A DNA stretch of 64,000 nucleotides from Hemileia vastatrix (GCA_030280995.1 JASXTE010000002.1:24897683-24961682), one strand, 5' to 3'. Counted from the stretch's first letter, positions 11,657 through 23,894 are shown. Numbers and translations are program-made. Notes: generated by a model from the letters alone, not told the origin.

Positions 11657-12344
11657 ACATAATTATGAAGTGTTTTGTAAAATATTTTTTATAATAAGTG
11701 AAATGCTAATATTAATATGTTTGGTTGTTATTTACTATGTACTTGTTAATTAGTTTTCTATATGGTTTTTAATACTCTTATTCCTCTCTGCACACTTGAA
11801 GTCCCCATCCCAGCTATGCAAGTTCCAGTCACATTTGCTAATTCCTCCCCCAGACGTCTCCTGGAGCATGTCTAGAGGTCTAGAATCAGTATAAAACTAA
11901 AAATGGCTCTTAAAATCTGAAAAATTGGGGATGATTTCTCTACATCTGAAACTCATATCACTTAATTTTGGTAGCCTATGCATTCTTATTCAGTGAGTTA
12001 AAAATCAAAAAATTAAGTGAAATAGCAAAATGTTCAAATATCCTAAAAATTAATTAAAAATTAGATAAAAAATTCAGAAACATCTAGAAAAATTCCAGAT
12101 GATACAAAGAGCCCAGTTCTTTATTTTATATAAATTTTGAGTTTGTTAAATATATATTGGACTTTTAAAATATTGATTTTATGCTGCACTCTTCAGAGTA
12201 ATAATTCTTCAATTTTTACCCACACAATTTTTAGCATAATAAATTTAAATAAACTGTAAAATATCCATTCACCACTATTAAATGATTGTCCAAAAATGTT
12301 TTCTATACCATTTTAAGAGCCATACCAAACTTTGGAATACCACA
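11657..12344 (-). repeat. Diverged LTR relic of the Gypsy B family
   Basis: On the minus strand the sequence begins near 12344 with TGTGGTATTCCAAAG, matching the TGTGGCAGTCAAAAG start of the B-family LTRs at 18503 and 35625. It keeps their landmarks in order: a GCCATAC word just inside, a long AT-rich tract, a GTCACAT-like word and CTGGAG words. It ends near 11657 with a match to the ATGAGAACTTTATGATG region of the LTR at 34825-35625. Many mismatches imply an old copy. No target duplication was found and no internal region adjoins it. Confidence 0.45.
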
Positions 12345-12837
12345 GGATCAGCTGGACAAAGCCCAAACCACAAATTTTATTTTATACTAAATCATACTGA
12401 TTCCTGATTCCACTTTGAATCCTATGCAGAGCATGGTCCATGTACACTTGTGATATGATAAAAACAATAGGTGTTTCAAACGACTCTTAAAATAAATTAT
12501 TTACTGATCTTACTTAAAACTTTAATTTAACAATGATTCACAATTCTTAAAAACTTATTATAAACTTGATATAAGATATATAATAAGCCAGGTGGACCTA
12601 TCAGTAATACTGATTTGACAATAAATCTCATATTCTGACTTTACATTGACTCCCATGCAGAGAATGGGTCATATCTGCTTGTACACAATTTTTAGGTACT
12701 TAGGCTATGTCCACAATACTTGCTGCAAAAAAAGTAGCAATTTTTTTGAAAAACCATCAAGATTTTGTGACATGTCTGTAAGTAAAGTCTATTAGATCAC
12801 ACTCACCTGTACCACAGTAACCATAAAGCCATGTACA
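12345..12837. other. Non-coding, with a degenerate direct duplication
   Basis: Two related stretches, about 12400-12455 and 12615-12690, share ATACTGATT, then ATGCAGAG and ATGG, then CTTGT. They look like an old duplication of unknown origin. No gene is seen. Confidence 0.35.
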
Positions 12838-12932
12838 TACAGAAAAACCTGAAATTCTTGCTGTTTTCTTGTCTAAAATACCCTACCAAAAACATGAGTT
12901 TAAGTTGTTTTTGGAAGGGAATCAGTGGCAAG
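12838..12932. mobile_element. Fold-back MITE family 1, left half, cut by the Copia insertion
   Basis: The stretch starts TACAGAAAAACCTG, passes CTTGCTGTTTTCTTG and CCAAAAACATGA, and stops at the Copia LTR. It aligns along its length with the intact copy at 40574-40698 (TACAGCTATTT...CTTGCTGTCTTTTTG...CCAAAAACATGA). Its missing right end lies on the far side of the Copia element at 18239-18271. Confidence 0.65.
12928..12932. repeat. Copia target duplication, left copy
   Basis: GCAAG precedes the left LTR; GCAAA follows the right LTR at 18239-18243, a one-base mismatch. Confidence 0.5.
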
Positions 12933-13059
12933 TGTTGTAACCTACTCAACTATGCTGCAGTACACAAAACCTAACACCAGCATGTATATAATATAGCTAG
13001 ATGAATAACATAATGAATAATTGATATATTGATTAAACCATTGAGACCTCATCACAATA
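12933..13059 (+). repeat. Copia 5' LTR
   Basis: This 127-bp repeat begins TGTTGTAACC and ends ATCACAATA. It matches 18112-18238 with scattered substitutions. It ends in TA rather than the usual CA if the boundary is correct. Confidence 0.8.
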
Positions 13060-13789
13060 GGTATTGGGCCTATAAGCCTGAAATTGCCAAGCCTACCTAT
13101 ATATCAGTATAATTTCTTTATCAATCTGTTTTTTCTTTTTCTCCTCTAAAAAATTGTAGAAGTAGAGGAGCCAACTAACTACAGTGTAGTAAACCAAAAT
13201 CTCAGTTTTTTTTCCATTACCAATCTCTACCTTTTATCTTTGGTTATCTCCCATTTTTCCATTTTTTCTCTCATTAAATCTCCTTTTTTTCCTTAGTCTC
13301 TCTTTCATTCTCTGCAATTAGATTTCCATTTTTTTCTCTTTCTCCTTCCTTTTCTTTCACCTTTTCTTTTTTGCTTTCAGTGATTAGGTCAGTCTCTTGG
13401 CCAGATTCTGAACTGTGAATGCGGATGTGTGTTTACCCCAAAAACTTTATTCTTTCTCCTTTTTTAATTTTTTTTCTTTCATTATTTCCAGTTTTCTTTT
13501 TTTCATATCATTATCTTTTATTTTTTCCCTTCCTTTTTTTCTCAAGTCTTTTGTTTTTCTAACTTCACCTCATAGACTCAAAAAATTAATAAATAATATG
13601 TATTCCCAATAATTTCAACCTCAAACATTCCTGCCATACGCACCCCACAATCCTTGACACCAGCCCAAAACACAAGAAATGGCCCTCCTCACTTACTTCA
13701 AATGACAAGAACCCAAGACAACAACTCAACCCAACAACCTCCAATGAACCTATCCACTGCTTAAGGTTATCATAACCTAATTGAGTGAG
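13060..13789 (+). other. Copia 5' untranslated region, pyrimidine-rich
   Basis: Between the LTR and gag lies a strongly T/C-rich tract (about 13120-13560). It is open in places but has no credible protein. It is probably the leader of the element. Confidence 0.5.
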
Positions 13790-16700
13790 TGTCAAGTGAT
13801 CAAATGAGACACTTAAACCAAGAGATGTTGAATGTTAAATCCAAGCTACATGCATGGACAAACAAGTTAAAAACAGATGGGTAAAACTTCAAGTCCTGGT
13901 AAAAGGATTTACAGGAATTTCTTGAAAAAACCATTGATTTCCAGAACTACTTAAAACTTCCAGAAAAAAATGTGACTATAACCAGAGACAAGATAACAAG
14001 AATGGTCCTACTCAACTTGGTTACACCAGAAATAAAAACTCAAGTATTTGACATCTGTCCAGCCAGAAAAGTGTTTGCCCAACTCAAAAGCATGTACAAC
14101 ATTGCTTCAAAAGAATTGCAACTGAACTGCTTCAACAATCTATGTAACTTATGGTTCAACAAATTGAGAAACCCAACTGTCCTCATCAACAAATATAAGG
14201 ACATTGTCTCATGCCTCAAAGAACAGGGTAAAGAGATGAACAAGGACACATTTTATGGCCTATTCCTCCAGAAAACCTTCAGAGACCACTCCACACTCTA
14301 CAAGAAGGTGATTAAAGAGACCAAATAAAATATACAGGTCACAGCTGAATTTCCAACTCTCATTGAAATTCAACATACTTCTTCCATCACCTGGGACAAA
14401 TTGAACATTACCACAAAACTCATACCAAGTACTGGTGATGAAAGCGTCAACAATGCTACAGCTTAACTTACAAATGTTCATATTGTCAACAGCCAATCAT
14501 CCAGAAGTATCATTCCAAGTCAAGCACTAGCTGTCAGAACACAATTGTTCTGGAATTGCAACTCACCCAACCAACTTCAAGAAAACTTTTGCACAGCTCC
14601 TTCATTCATCCAACAAATATTAAGCCAGAAGCCAATTGCAAATCAAACCTATCAAGAATTTTTCCCTATTCTATCCCCTTTCTCAATGAAAGCCATATAT
14701 AAAAACCTCAGTACCAGCCTCCACAAAAACTGTACAGAAAAGTTGATAGTTACCGACCTACATACCCATCCAAATTCTATTTTCCAATCTCAGCCCCTCC
14801 TAAAGATTCACAACCAAAGCAAAAATTGTAGAGATAAAATAAAAACAGCCAATGGCATCTACTGTAATCCTGGAACACCTCCCCAGCCAAGAAGAAGACA
14901 CCTCCATTCAGCCAATCTTAGATAAAGGTGCCACTCATCACTTTACAGGTGACAAGGATTTGTTAGTCAATTTCTCTCCCATACACCCTCCAGTCCCATT
15001 ACAAGTTGCAAATGCCACAACACCTACTTTCATTACAGTGATGGGGACTCTATACTTTTCCTGGAAGAATGGGGTGACTATCAGTATTATTCCAGAATAT
15101 TATTGCAACAAAGCACATGGTACTTTAATCTCACCTACAACTTTGATTTGGAGTGTTATACAAATTCTAGTATTGGGCTCAGCTTTTGTACTTAAAAAAT
15201 AAAATGTAGAATACTTTTATTGCAAGTTAATAGACAGATGATGGTTGTGGCCACAACCACCACAAGGAAATTCACTCAAAACAAAGAAAGAAGCAACAAA
15301 AAAACTTTTTTAAAAAAACACAAACAAAATACAAAAACTCCCTATTACAAGCAACCCCCACAAAGTTATCTCTATACCTTTGAGCCTTTCATTAGACAGT
15401 ACAAAAACCCAAAGTCCCATGTGAGTTTCCAATGAAGAAATACTTTACATGTGGCATTGCAAGTTTGGGAATGCCAGCCTACAACAGCTCAGACAAATGA
15501 TTACCAACAAATTGTCTTTGGTATCCCTGGCAAGCTGCCACCTGGGAAAGTTATCTGTGAAGAATGTAAAATTTGAAAAAGTAAGCATTTCTTTCTTCTA
15601 GATTCTACTGGGAGAAACCCTTCAAAACTTGAGATTCTAACAGTGGACTTAATAGGACCTATTAAAGGAACCACCTTTCAAAATGTGTTATATGCTCTGA
15701 AAATCAAAGACATTGCCACTGCCTAAGGAGAATACCATATCCTGATAAATAAACCAGAAGCAGCTGATACAGTAGTGAAATGTATCACACAATTAGAAGG
15801 CCAAATTGGAAAACAAGTCAAAGTTTTATGATCTGAAAATGGTGGCAAATTTAACAACAAAAAGTTGGATAATTATTTCAATAACAAAGGCATAGTACAC
15901 AAGCTGACACAACTATACTTTCATGTACAAAATAGAAGAGTCAAGTGCTACAACCAAACTGTAGAAGAAATGGGCAGAACAATCCTGTATTACAGCCACC
16001 TTCCAAAGTTCTTCTGGGGACTTGCCTACCAGTGGGAATCCTTCCTCTTGAATAGATTACCTAATTACAACACCAGAGACATGAACCCTTTTGAGGCAAT
16101 GTTTTACCTAAAATCTCAGCTAGTCATCCTACACAAATTTGGTGAAACGGTGTTTGTTCACATTCCAAAAGAGAAATGCATCAATCTTGAAACACGTGCT
16201 ACCAAATGCGTTGTTGTAGGCTACTCACAAAGATCAAAGGGATGGCTTTTCTAGGTACCAGAAAAGGAGAAACTAATTTCATCTTCTTTGGCTGAATTCT
16301 GAAAACCTCCATCTAGAAATCCAAACAAAATTTCAGTATCCCATCTACTGAATGTACACAATCCAATTGACAAACATAAATCTCTCACCCGAAGTGACTT
16401 CTCAGCTGAACAACAGTTTGATGAACAAGAAAAACTAAGTGAACTAATCCTAAACAACTCAAATCACTGTGTGTTAATCACCCCAAAGTCTTACAAAGAT
16501 GCCCTTGAATCCTAACATTCACAGAAGTGGCTTCAAGCATTTAAATTAGAAATGGAGGATCTCACCAGAATGAATGTATGGGAAAGATGCAAACCACCAT
16601 ATAATACCCAAATTCTCAATTCTAAATGGGTTTTTGCAAAAAAAAACCCTTCAAATGAATTTATTAAATATAAGGCTAGATATGTGGCAAAAGGCTTCAA

Positions 16701-17997
16701 TCAAGTACAGGGTATTGAATTCATTGACACTTTTGCTTCAACAGCAAATTTTATGTCACAGCACCTTATACTGTCTATTGCTGCTATTAATAGTTTTCCA
16801 GTTCATACATTTGATGTAACAGCCACATACCTGCTCCCACCCATTGAAGAGGAACTTTGGGTAAAAGATCCCCCAGGTTTTTAACAACATGAAAACTGCA
16901 TGTGGAAACTTAAGAACATACTCTATGGAATGTGCCAGGCCATCAGATGCTGGTGGAAACACCTTAGTGACACACTCAGATCAGATGGCTATAGTTTCTC
17001 CAACTATGAAAACAGCATGTACCACCTAATAACCAGCTCAGACAATAAGAACTTGATCTGTATTCATGCTTACAATGGCCTCATGACATTAGACTCCATA
17101 GAAACACTAAAAAAACTAGAAAATAGCTTAAATAAGTCATTGATCATAAAATGGGAAGACAGCCTAGATTCAATAGTAGGAATAACAATTAAAAAAGTTG
17201 AGAATGGCTTCAAATTAAATCAGTCTCACCTAATCAATAAAGTTCTCAAATTGCACCTAAAACAAATATCCATAAAAACTACACCATTGCCTTAAAACAA
17301 ATCATTACCATCTGCACCAGATGAAGCACAGCCTATAAAACCTAAGGAATACCTCTCAAAAATTGGCTACCTAGCTACATCATGACTGGTACATGCCCTG
17401 GTATAGCTTTCTCAATTAAACTGTTATCAAGATTTTCTAAATGCCCTCAAAAGGATCATTGGGACACACTGAATCACCTATTGAGATATTTGAACCACCC
17501 AATTGAATGGAACCTGGAAATATTCCAAATAAAGTCAGTTTTGAATATAGACTTTTATTCCAATTCAAATTGGAGAAGGGAAGCTGGACCTTTGAAAAGT
17601 GGAAAAATAATTCTTTTAAACAAATCACCCCTGTATTTGAGTTCAAAGCGCATGTCCTGTGTAGAAGCCTCAAAAAGTTATGCGAGACTGATGGAAGTGG
17701 GATAAGCAACCAGAAACAGCATGTAGATTAAACACCTTTTGAATGAACTGATGATTAACTCTCCCATATATCTAAAATGTGACAACCAATTTACAGTAAA
17801 AGTGGCATCTGAAAAATCTTACAACAAATTAAATAGACACATTGAGCAAGAATTTCTTTATTTAAATAAAAAATTATACAAGAAAAATTCTGAAATAGAA
17901 TGGCTTGGAATTGAGGAACAGGTTGCAGATGTGATGACTAAAAGCTTAGGTAATATTTTACATGGTATAGCATGTGGTAATTTGGGTGTTAGATAAT
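13790..17997 (+). pseudogene. Copia gag-pol remnant
   Basis: Gag-like text (LHAWTNKL..., LQEFLEKT, then KITRMVLLNLVTPEI...) spans about 13840-14330. Integrase follows at about 15620-16250: the first catalytic Asp survives in TVDLIGPI, the second is replaced (SENGG after an in-frame stop), and the Glu region reads NRRVKCYNQ instead of the usual Glu-bearing helix. Reverse transcriptase runs from 16552 to about 17295 (NSKWVFAKK, YKARYVAKGF, FDV, LYGMCQA). Its YVDD box reads AYNG, so the catalytic aspartates are gone. RNase H and the C-terminal ADVMTKSLG motif lie at about 17380-17996. At least ten stops or frame changes interrupt it. Confidence 0.8.
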
Positions 17998-18111
17998 AAT
18001 ATTTTACTTGTTAATTATTTTTTCCCATTTTTTTATTTTTCTTTTCATTTATTTTTCCTTTTTTTCCTACACCTCATTTCAGCATGTACTGCAACTAGTT
18101 GAGAGGGCGGG

Positions 18112-18238
18112 TGTTGTAACCTACTCACATATGCCGCAGTACACAAACCCTAACACCAGCATGTATATAATCTAACTAGACTGATAAAATAATGAATGAT
18201 TGATATATTGATCCAACCATTGAGAACCCATCACAATA
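18112..18238 (+). repeat. Copia 3' LTR
   Basis: This is the second 127-bp copy, preceded by the polypurine tract at about 18101-18111. Confidence 0.8.
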
Positions 18239-18271
18239 GCAAAAACACTGCAAGCCTTTTGAGTTTAGCTG
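18239..18271. mobile_element. Fold-back MITE family 1, right half
   Basis: GCAAAAACACTGCAAGCCTT and the terminus GTTTAGCTG correspond to the right end of the copy at 39238-39362 (GGCAAAAACACAGCAAGCTT...ATAGCTG). It completes the left half at 12838-12932. Confidence 0.6.
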
Positions 18272-18314
18272 CATAAAATGATTGCATATGGTATTATGAT
18301 GACTATTGAAATAT

Positions 18315-18436
18315 GCAGCTAAACCGGAAAAGCTTGAGGAGCTCTTTCCACTATTCCCTGCCAAACACAGCCTAAACTCATGTTTTTGGAAGGTGATTGG
18401 AGACAAGAAACCCACAAGCTTTTCAGGTTTTTCTGT
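18315..18436. mobile_element. Fold-back MITE family 1, diverged copy
   Basis: The termini are CAGCTAAACCGGAAAAGCTTG and, inverted, CAAGCTTTTCAGGTTTTTCTG. The centre has CTGCCAAA and ACTCATGTTTTTGG as in the copies at 39238 and 40574. It stands about 40 bp from the right half of the split copy, so two elements sat side by side before the Copia insertion. A perfect 12-bp inverted repeat (GTTTAGCTGCAT, 18263-18274 / 18313-18324) links the two. Confidence 0.55.
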
Positions 18437-18502
18437 AATAAAATCATATTCCACTATAAGCCAAGCTCCAGTCCCCAATATAAGGCATTTACATAATCAC
18501 AC

Positions 18503-19316
18503 TGTGGCAGTCAAAAGTTTAGTATGGCACTTAAGGTTATATCAATGAATTTTTAAGGAATTATTTTTGATATTGGAAAGGCCAATCTAATTTTAAAATG
18601 GTTATATTAAATAAATCAAATATTAAAAGTTGTTAAAAAGGGCAAATTTTACAGGTCAAGATTTAACAAAAAATTATCGGGAAGGAAATGAAAGTATACA
18701 TTTAAAATAGAAAGGAAATTAAATTCAGGAGTCTCAAGAACTTTGGGAATTTTTTCAGAATTTTTAATAATTTTATAAAGTATATTTGATTATTTTTAAT
18801 TTTTCATAATTTGCTTAACTTTGATATATTTTTACTCTGTGAATAGGGCTGTTTAGGCTACAAAAATTAGAATTGAATATAAAGGAAAAGTATCTCTATC
18901 ATTGGTAATTTTTCTAGATTTTTTATTAATATTTTTAAGGTTTTTATTGAGTCTGGAAGTCTGTAGGGGCTCCAGAATACTCTGGACAAGCTCCATACAA
19001 ACTCTGGAGATCTCCAGATGAGCTCTGGAACTCTGCAGTTAGGAAACATAGGGCACATGACATACTATGCATATAAAACCTGTAGACTCAAAATTATCTA
19101 GTCATCTAACAACTTGTATCTCAACAATCATCAGTGAATAATAACAGCAAATAACAACCAACCACATCAACACATATATAACAATCATTTATTATCATAG
19201 CAAATTATAAATTTGAAATACCCTTATATATATATAAATTTTTTCATAACATTTTATTAAATTCACTCTTAATCATTAATATTAACTTATAGGGTACCAT
19301 TATAAAGTTCTCATCA
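18503..19316 (+). repeat. Gypsy B 5' LTR
   Basis: It starts TGTGGCAGTCAAAAGTTTAG and ends TCATCA. It carries a TATA box (TATAAAA at 19072-19078) followed by a plausible transcript start. The same LTR occurs inverted at 34825-35625. Confidence 0.7.
19072..19078 (+). promoter_or_regulatory. TATA box of the Gypsy B LTR
   Basis: TATAAAA lies in the LTR about 245 bp from its end. The inverted LTR has TATAAAT at the equivalent place. Confidence 0.5.
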
Positions 19317-19739
19317 CCGGGGATCAGATTTTAAATACTAAATCTTATAAAAATAAAAGCTTCATAAAAATATATTATTCAATCATTTATATGACTTTCC
19401 TAAATACAGCTTCACTGTTGTGTTTTTCAACCTCATTAAAAAGAACACAGATTCTACATCTCAACAATGTTAATAAAAAATAGTTTATTGGTAATTTCTT
19501 ATCAAGTAGATGTTATAGCTTAGATAATTTTGAACTCTTTATATTACTTAAAGGGACAGAGTTTTATTCGGTTTATCTAACTCCCAAGGATTCTGCTTAC
19601 AGAAAGGCAACTTTAAGAGTCTTTCTAAACTGGTGGTTCCAAACTTAGGGTTGAAATTCTCTAGCTTTTAACTGATCTTACTTGGTATCTGGAGTTTCTT
19701 ATCCTTAAAGAGGCATATTTAACAAATTATATTATTTTT

Positions 19740-20810
19740 ACAGTTTAATCTTATGATTTAGGGATTTCTTCTGCTATTGGATCAGGTGTTTTGGCTACTG
19801 GGGTACCTATTAGGTCATCAGTATGGATTGTATCTTGAAATGGGCCCAAGTTTTCTGGTGAGAATTTTGAGGGAATTTGATGTAGGTATGAAGCTGCTTC
19901 TAAATTGGATGGAGCTTTACCTTTGGATATGGTGAAGCAGATTAGGTTTTTCATGGGAGACAGAGAGAGGGAAGAAGAGGTTATTGCTATGGATGGCTAC
20001 AAAACTCAGAATTGGGAGAAGCTGAAGATGGAAATGGAAAAAATATGGCCAAAGGTTTATTCAATGGTGGATCTTAAGGATATTTCTAGGAGATAAGAAT
20101 CTAAAGGTTGTGTCAACTCTCTTGGTCAGTATCATCAGTTTATAGTTGAATTTCAGGTGGTTGTATATTATTTGTTGTGGTATGAAATTTTATAGCATGA
20201 TAATGTATCAAAGTATGTTTTTTGGGATGCTATGGGGGAAAAGTTTAAGAAAGACTTTTTGATGGTGCTTATTAGTGCTAATTTGATGAAGAATCTCACA
20301 TATGGAGAAACTAATATTTCTGGTATGGAGGTGCTAAAGAAGGTTATTTTGGAACATCTGGATACTCATTATTCTGTTGATTTGGACTCTGGAGAAGACA
20401 CTTTGGTCACTCAAGAGGTAGAAGAGGATGGTATAGAAGATTTATTTACTGTTTAAATTTTGGATTCAGCTATTCCTAAAGATTTTTGTCAACCTGAAGA
20501 TAAAGTTTTGGAAGATGAATTTGTTGGGGAATTAGTGGTTACTGAAGATGATGAAGTTATTATCAATGATGAAGAATATTTATATTTTATGAATGATTTT
20601 GGGATGGTTGATTTAGAGTTGGATACTGAGTATTATTTTTCTCAGGTTTTTAATTTAAAACCAGCAACTTTCTGCAATGAAAATCTGAATATGGCTTATG
20701 GATCTAGAATAGTGAAAGAAGTAGGCAATGGAGCTAGGTGTATGGCTAATGGATCTGGAATAGTAAAAGGAGCTGGTAGTGGAGCTAGAGTTATTGAAGA
20801 TGAAGATGTT
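19740..20810 (+). pseudogene. Gypsy B gag remnant
   Basis: Fragments in several frames encode a Gag-like protein: FPLDMV-type text followed by GDREREEE, then NWEKLKMEMEKIWPKV (19905-20096), QYHQFIVEFQ, and FKKDFLMVLISANLM with ILEHLDTHY (20232-20456). An acidic tail with a repeated GSGIVKGAGSG-like motif runs to 20810. The order (GDRE, W-x-K-L, a helical pair, an acidic linker) fits Gag of rust Gypsy elements. At least two stops interrupt it. The reading continues beyond the solo LTR insertion. Confidence 0.6.
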
Positions 20811-22251
20811 TGTCAGCCTAAATATCCTTAGGACTGAGTATTTCTTATGCTTAAAATAAGATAACCTTAACTAGATTAAGCTTATATCTTAAAAATAAGG
20901 TTAAAATAATAATATATATTATTTTATTATATATCACTACGCAATATAGGGGGTGGACTTGCTAGCAAGTCCTCAACCTGAACTCAGATGGAACTCAGAT
21001 GGAACTCAGACTGAACTCAGACTGAACCCATACTGAACTCTACTTGAACACCCACCTAAAACTGTTCTGCTGAGTGGTGTTCATCCGTGATTGTATGGTT
21101 CCTTTATCAATAGCTCAATGTGTGTTCAATCTATGGTGAGTTTGGGTCCAAGGTTGCGGACTTGCTAGCAAGTCCGCCCCCCATATTGTGTGGTGTATAT
21201 ATATAATTATTATTCTATTATATAATTTATAATAGTTTAAATAGCTTATCCATGGCCTAATAATACTTATTAAGGTGTTAATGGAGTCATAATATACTTA
21301 TCTTAAGTGATATGAAGTAATTATTGACATACATAAGCTTATATGTATACATAAATCTCATATTCAGTGAAATATGCAGTATATTATGTATATTTAGGTA
21401 TATAAGTGGGTTTTAGCCCCTTAATAGCCTATAACCTTTGTTTTTCTGCTTATTTTAGGTCATATGGACGAAATCAGTGGACTCACAACGCCTACAGAAG
21501 CATAGACACCTATATCAGGCGCATACACCCAGTTTGGACAACTAAAATTACTTCCTTGGATGGTTATTCACGGATTTATGGGTTGGAAAGATGTTTTTGG
21601 GTTAATTTGGATGCTTGGGGATGTTATTGGGGGCTTGTACATTTTATTTGTTTCCTTTATATGCTTTTAGTTTCATTAAATCTCTTTTTGATCATTTATT
21701 TTACCTGTTTCTTTATGGTATCCGCTTTTATCTGGGTTTTCTATTTATGGTATGACTCTGTGTTATTATTAATAGTGATGGAGGGTCCTTACTGGAGGTC
21801 TGGGTGTTGAAACTGCTTGAAGTGGACGCCATGGGGAAGTGATGGGCCCTCACAGTGCTGTAATTGCCGGGGATAGCAGTGACATCATCTGGATTGAAGG
21901 TCTGTTCACTCCAGTGGATTTGGGTATAAGTAAGGAGGGATTTTGACGGTTTATTATCATCATTCAATTAATACACTTCAAAAAAACACTACAATACAAT
22001 TATTAGCATTCAGAAATATATTATAAAGCCCTTATAAATTGATATTATCTTTATAAAAGCTATAACTATATTTTATTCTTCTATTTTCCACCACTAGCAC
22101 GCATTTAAATCCAAGTATTGTGAGTTTTATTTGAGTATAACTATTCTATTAGTCTTCCCCTGAGGTTTAATCACTAAATCATTTATTAATAAGTAGTAGG
22201 ACCATAAAATAACACTATTATATCATACTTACATACTAGACTATACTGACA
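20811..22251 (+). mobile_element. Solo LTR (D family) inside Gypsy B gag
   Basis: It begins TGTCAGCCTAAATATCC and ends ACTATACTGACA, flanked by perfect ATGTT duplications (20806-20810 and 22252-22256). The start matches the LTR of element D at 54152 (TGTCAGCCTGGATATTCC...GGACTGAGT), and the length (1441 against 1502 bp) agrees. It has no internal region, so it is the product of LTR-LTR recombination. It carries a fold-back element at 20935-21195. Confidence 0.85.
20935..21195. mobile_element. Fold-back MITE, 261 bp, nested in the solo LTR
   Basis: The terminal inverted repeats run CACTACGCAATATAGGGGG and, inverted, CCCCCCATATTGTGTGGTG. Each is followed inward by the same palindrome GGACTTGCTAGCAAGTCC. 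It is flanked by TATAT on both sides. The interior has about six tandem 11-mers of the form GAACTCAGATG. It has no coding capacity. Confidence 0.8.
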
Positions 22252-22256
22252 ATGTT

Positions 22257-23066
22257 ATAATGGGGGTGAAGATCGAAACATGGGTCCTCAAGAGGTGCCC
22301 AGGGCCAAGGTGGTTATAAATAAAGTTCAGTATGAAAAGCAAGTACTGGCTGGTCAAGAGGATAGGGTGGATAACGTTTTTACTGCCTTAATTAAGAATG
22401 CAGAGGCTTTGATTAATGGAGTGAATAACTTGGTATCACCTAAAATTTGGGAAAACCCATGTTTATCTTTTTGTTCTTTGGTGGGAAAATTTTGGTGGTT
22501 TTTTTTTAGGAATTTTTGAATAGGTGGAAATGCCCTTAGGGAAAATTAATGTGTTTCTACCAAGGCATATCAAGAATATGATTCCTCTCAAATGAGGATA
22601 AACTACCTTAAAATTGGCTTAATTTTCTTTATCAGTTATTTGGATTATTTTTGAATCTATATTCCCTTCAAGAATTAATGAAGACCCTCATTTTTTGGGG
22701 TAGTAAGTACTGATTGCTCTAATGTTGAAATCTCTCCTCAAGAATAAAAATCATGGATTGTGATAGGTCAGCTCACTTGGAGATAATTCAAGTGGATTCT
22801 CAATTATTTTCTGTTCATATTTAATTGGAATGTCATTATGTGTTGTATTTTTCTATATTTTTATTATCTTTATCAAACTATTCTATAAAATTTAAAAATG
22901 GTTCAGAGGGAAAGATGGGATATATTATGTTGGATAAAAATTGGAAGGGGAATTTGGTTAAGTATGGTGATATTAGTGAGGGATTATTTTATGGCTTCCA
23001 AATGAGGATAAAATGCATAATAAGGGCGTCAAGCATGAGGATAAACTGCAATTATCACATCAAAAT
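22257..23066 (+). pseudogene. Gypsy B gag C-terminal and gag-pol linker remnant
   Basis: Directly after the right ATGTT the B sequence resumes with text such as VVINKVQYEKQVLAGQEDRVDNVF (22310-22400), followed by decayed sequence. The word ATGAGGATAAACT recurs near 22591 and 23036, with ATGAGGATAAAAT near 23005. The segment ends at the AAAAT duplication of element A. No catalytic motif is readable here. Confidence 0.45.
23062..23066. repeat. Element A target duplication, left copy
   Basis: AAAAT is repeated perfectly at 31913-31917 after the right LTR. Confidence 0.85.
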
Positions 23067-23894
23067 TGTCAGCCAGGCTACTAGACTTACCCAGTGAAAT
23101 AATTAATTATTTACTGGATGAAGCCGCACCTTATCATTTTTAATTATTATTTAAATATAATTTAGTTACATTAAAATTAGTTATAATAAATTAACTAATT
23201 ACAGAATGTTAAAATTAAGTAATTAATTAATTAAATAAATAATTAAAATTAAAATTATAATTTTGTCCCTTATATTTTTCTCTAACACCGTGCTCATTTG
23301 ACAGGTTGGGAAAAAATAAAATTTTATATTAAAAAAATAAATACAAAGATAAAATAAGATTTAAATATTCAAATAATATTAAATATATACAAAAAAATCA
23401 AATTTCTTATTTAGGATTGACTTTTACAGTAAATATTAAAAATATTGATGTATTTCTGACATACTCTGTAAATACATCTCTTTGACGCCTTCTTTTTAGA
23501 ATAACTTTATTATTTGAAATACTCTTTCTGGAATGTTCTTTTCTCTCTCTTTTCTTACTGTTTTTAGAATTTGATTGCCGTGCTTTGTCTCTCCTTTGCC
23601 TATAAAAGGCCTCTCTTTTTGTTGTCTTTTATTCATTCTTTTTTACCAACTCATTTATTACTACAACTACAACAGTTAAAACTTATTTATTATATTTTAT
23701 ATCCTTAGTATTTACACCATACGTAATTCTAATTCTATAACTTATATAAAATATTAAAATCTACCTCTTATTTTGAGTAAATAAATCATACTTGATTGAG
23801 AAAATACGTACCTAATTATTGAGAGTCAAATAAAACCTTAAAATCTTCATATAACACCGTACCAAAGCTTCTAGACCAAAAGTGAACCTTGACA
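23067..23894 (+). repeat. Element A 5' LTR
   Basis: It starts TGTCAGCCAGGCTACTAG and ends CCTTGACA. A TATAAAAGG promoter box lies at about 23600. The last 500 bp or so are almost identical to the 3' LTR, while the first 300 bp carry a cluster of differences and small indels. Confidence 0.9.

Larger units (their letters stand above)
12933..18238 (+). mobile_element. Ty1/Copia-type LTR retrotransposon, decayed
   Basis: Two direct 127-bp repeats (12933-13059 and 18112-18238) starting TGTTGTAACCTACTCA bound the element. The polypurine tract GAGAGGGCGGG touches the right LTR. A likely primer-binding region (GGTATTGGGCC) follows the left LTR. Internal gag, integrase, reverse transcriptase and RNase H fragments lie in Copia order on the plus strand. 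The element splits a fold-back MITE, and a near-duplication of five bases (GCAAG/GCAAA) marks the insertion. Stops and lost catalytic residues show it is dead. Confidence 0.85.

Noticed and set aside
21406..21810. Open frame of 134 codons in the solo LTR
   Set aside because: It lies wholly inside the LTR, has no recognisable domain and ends in hydrophobic text, so it is likely a chance frame.
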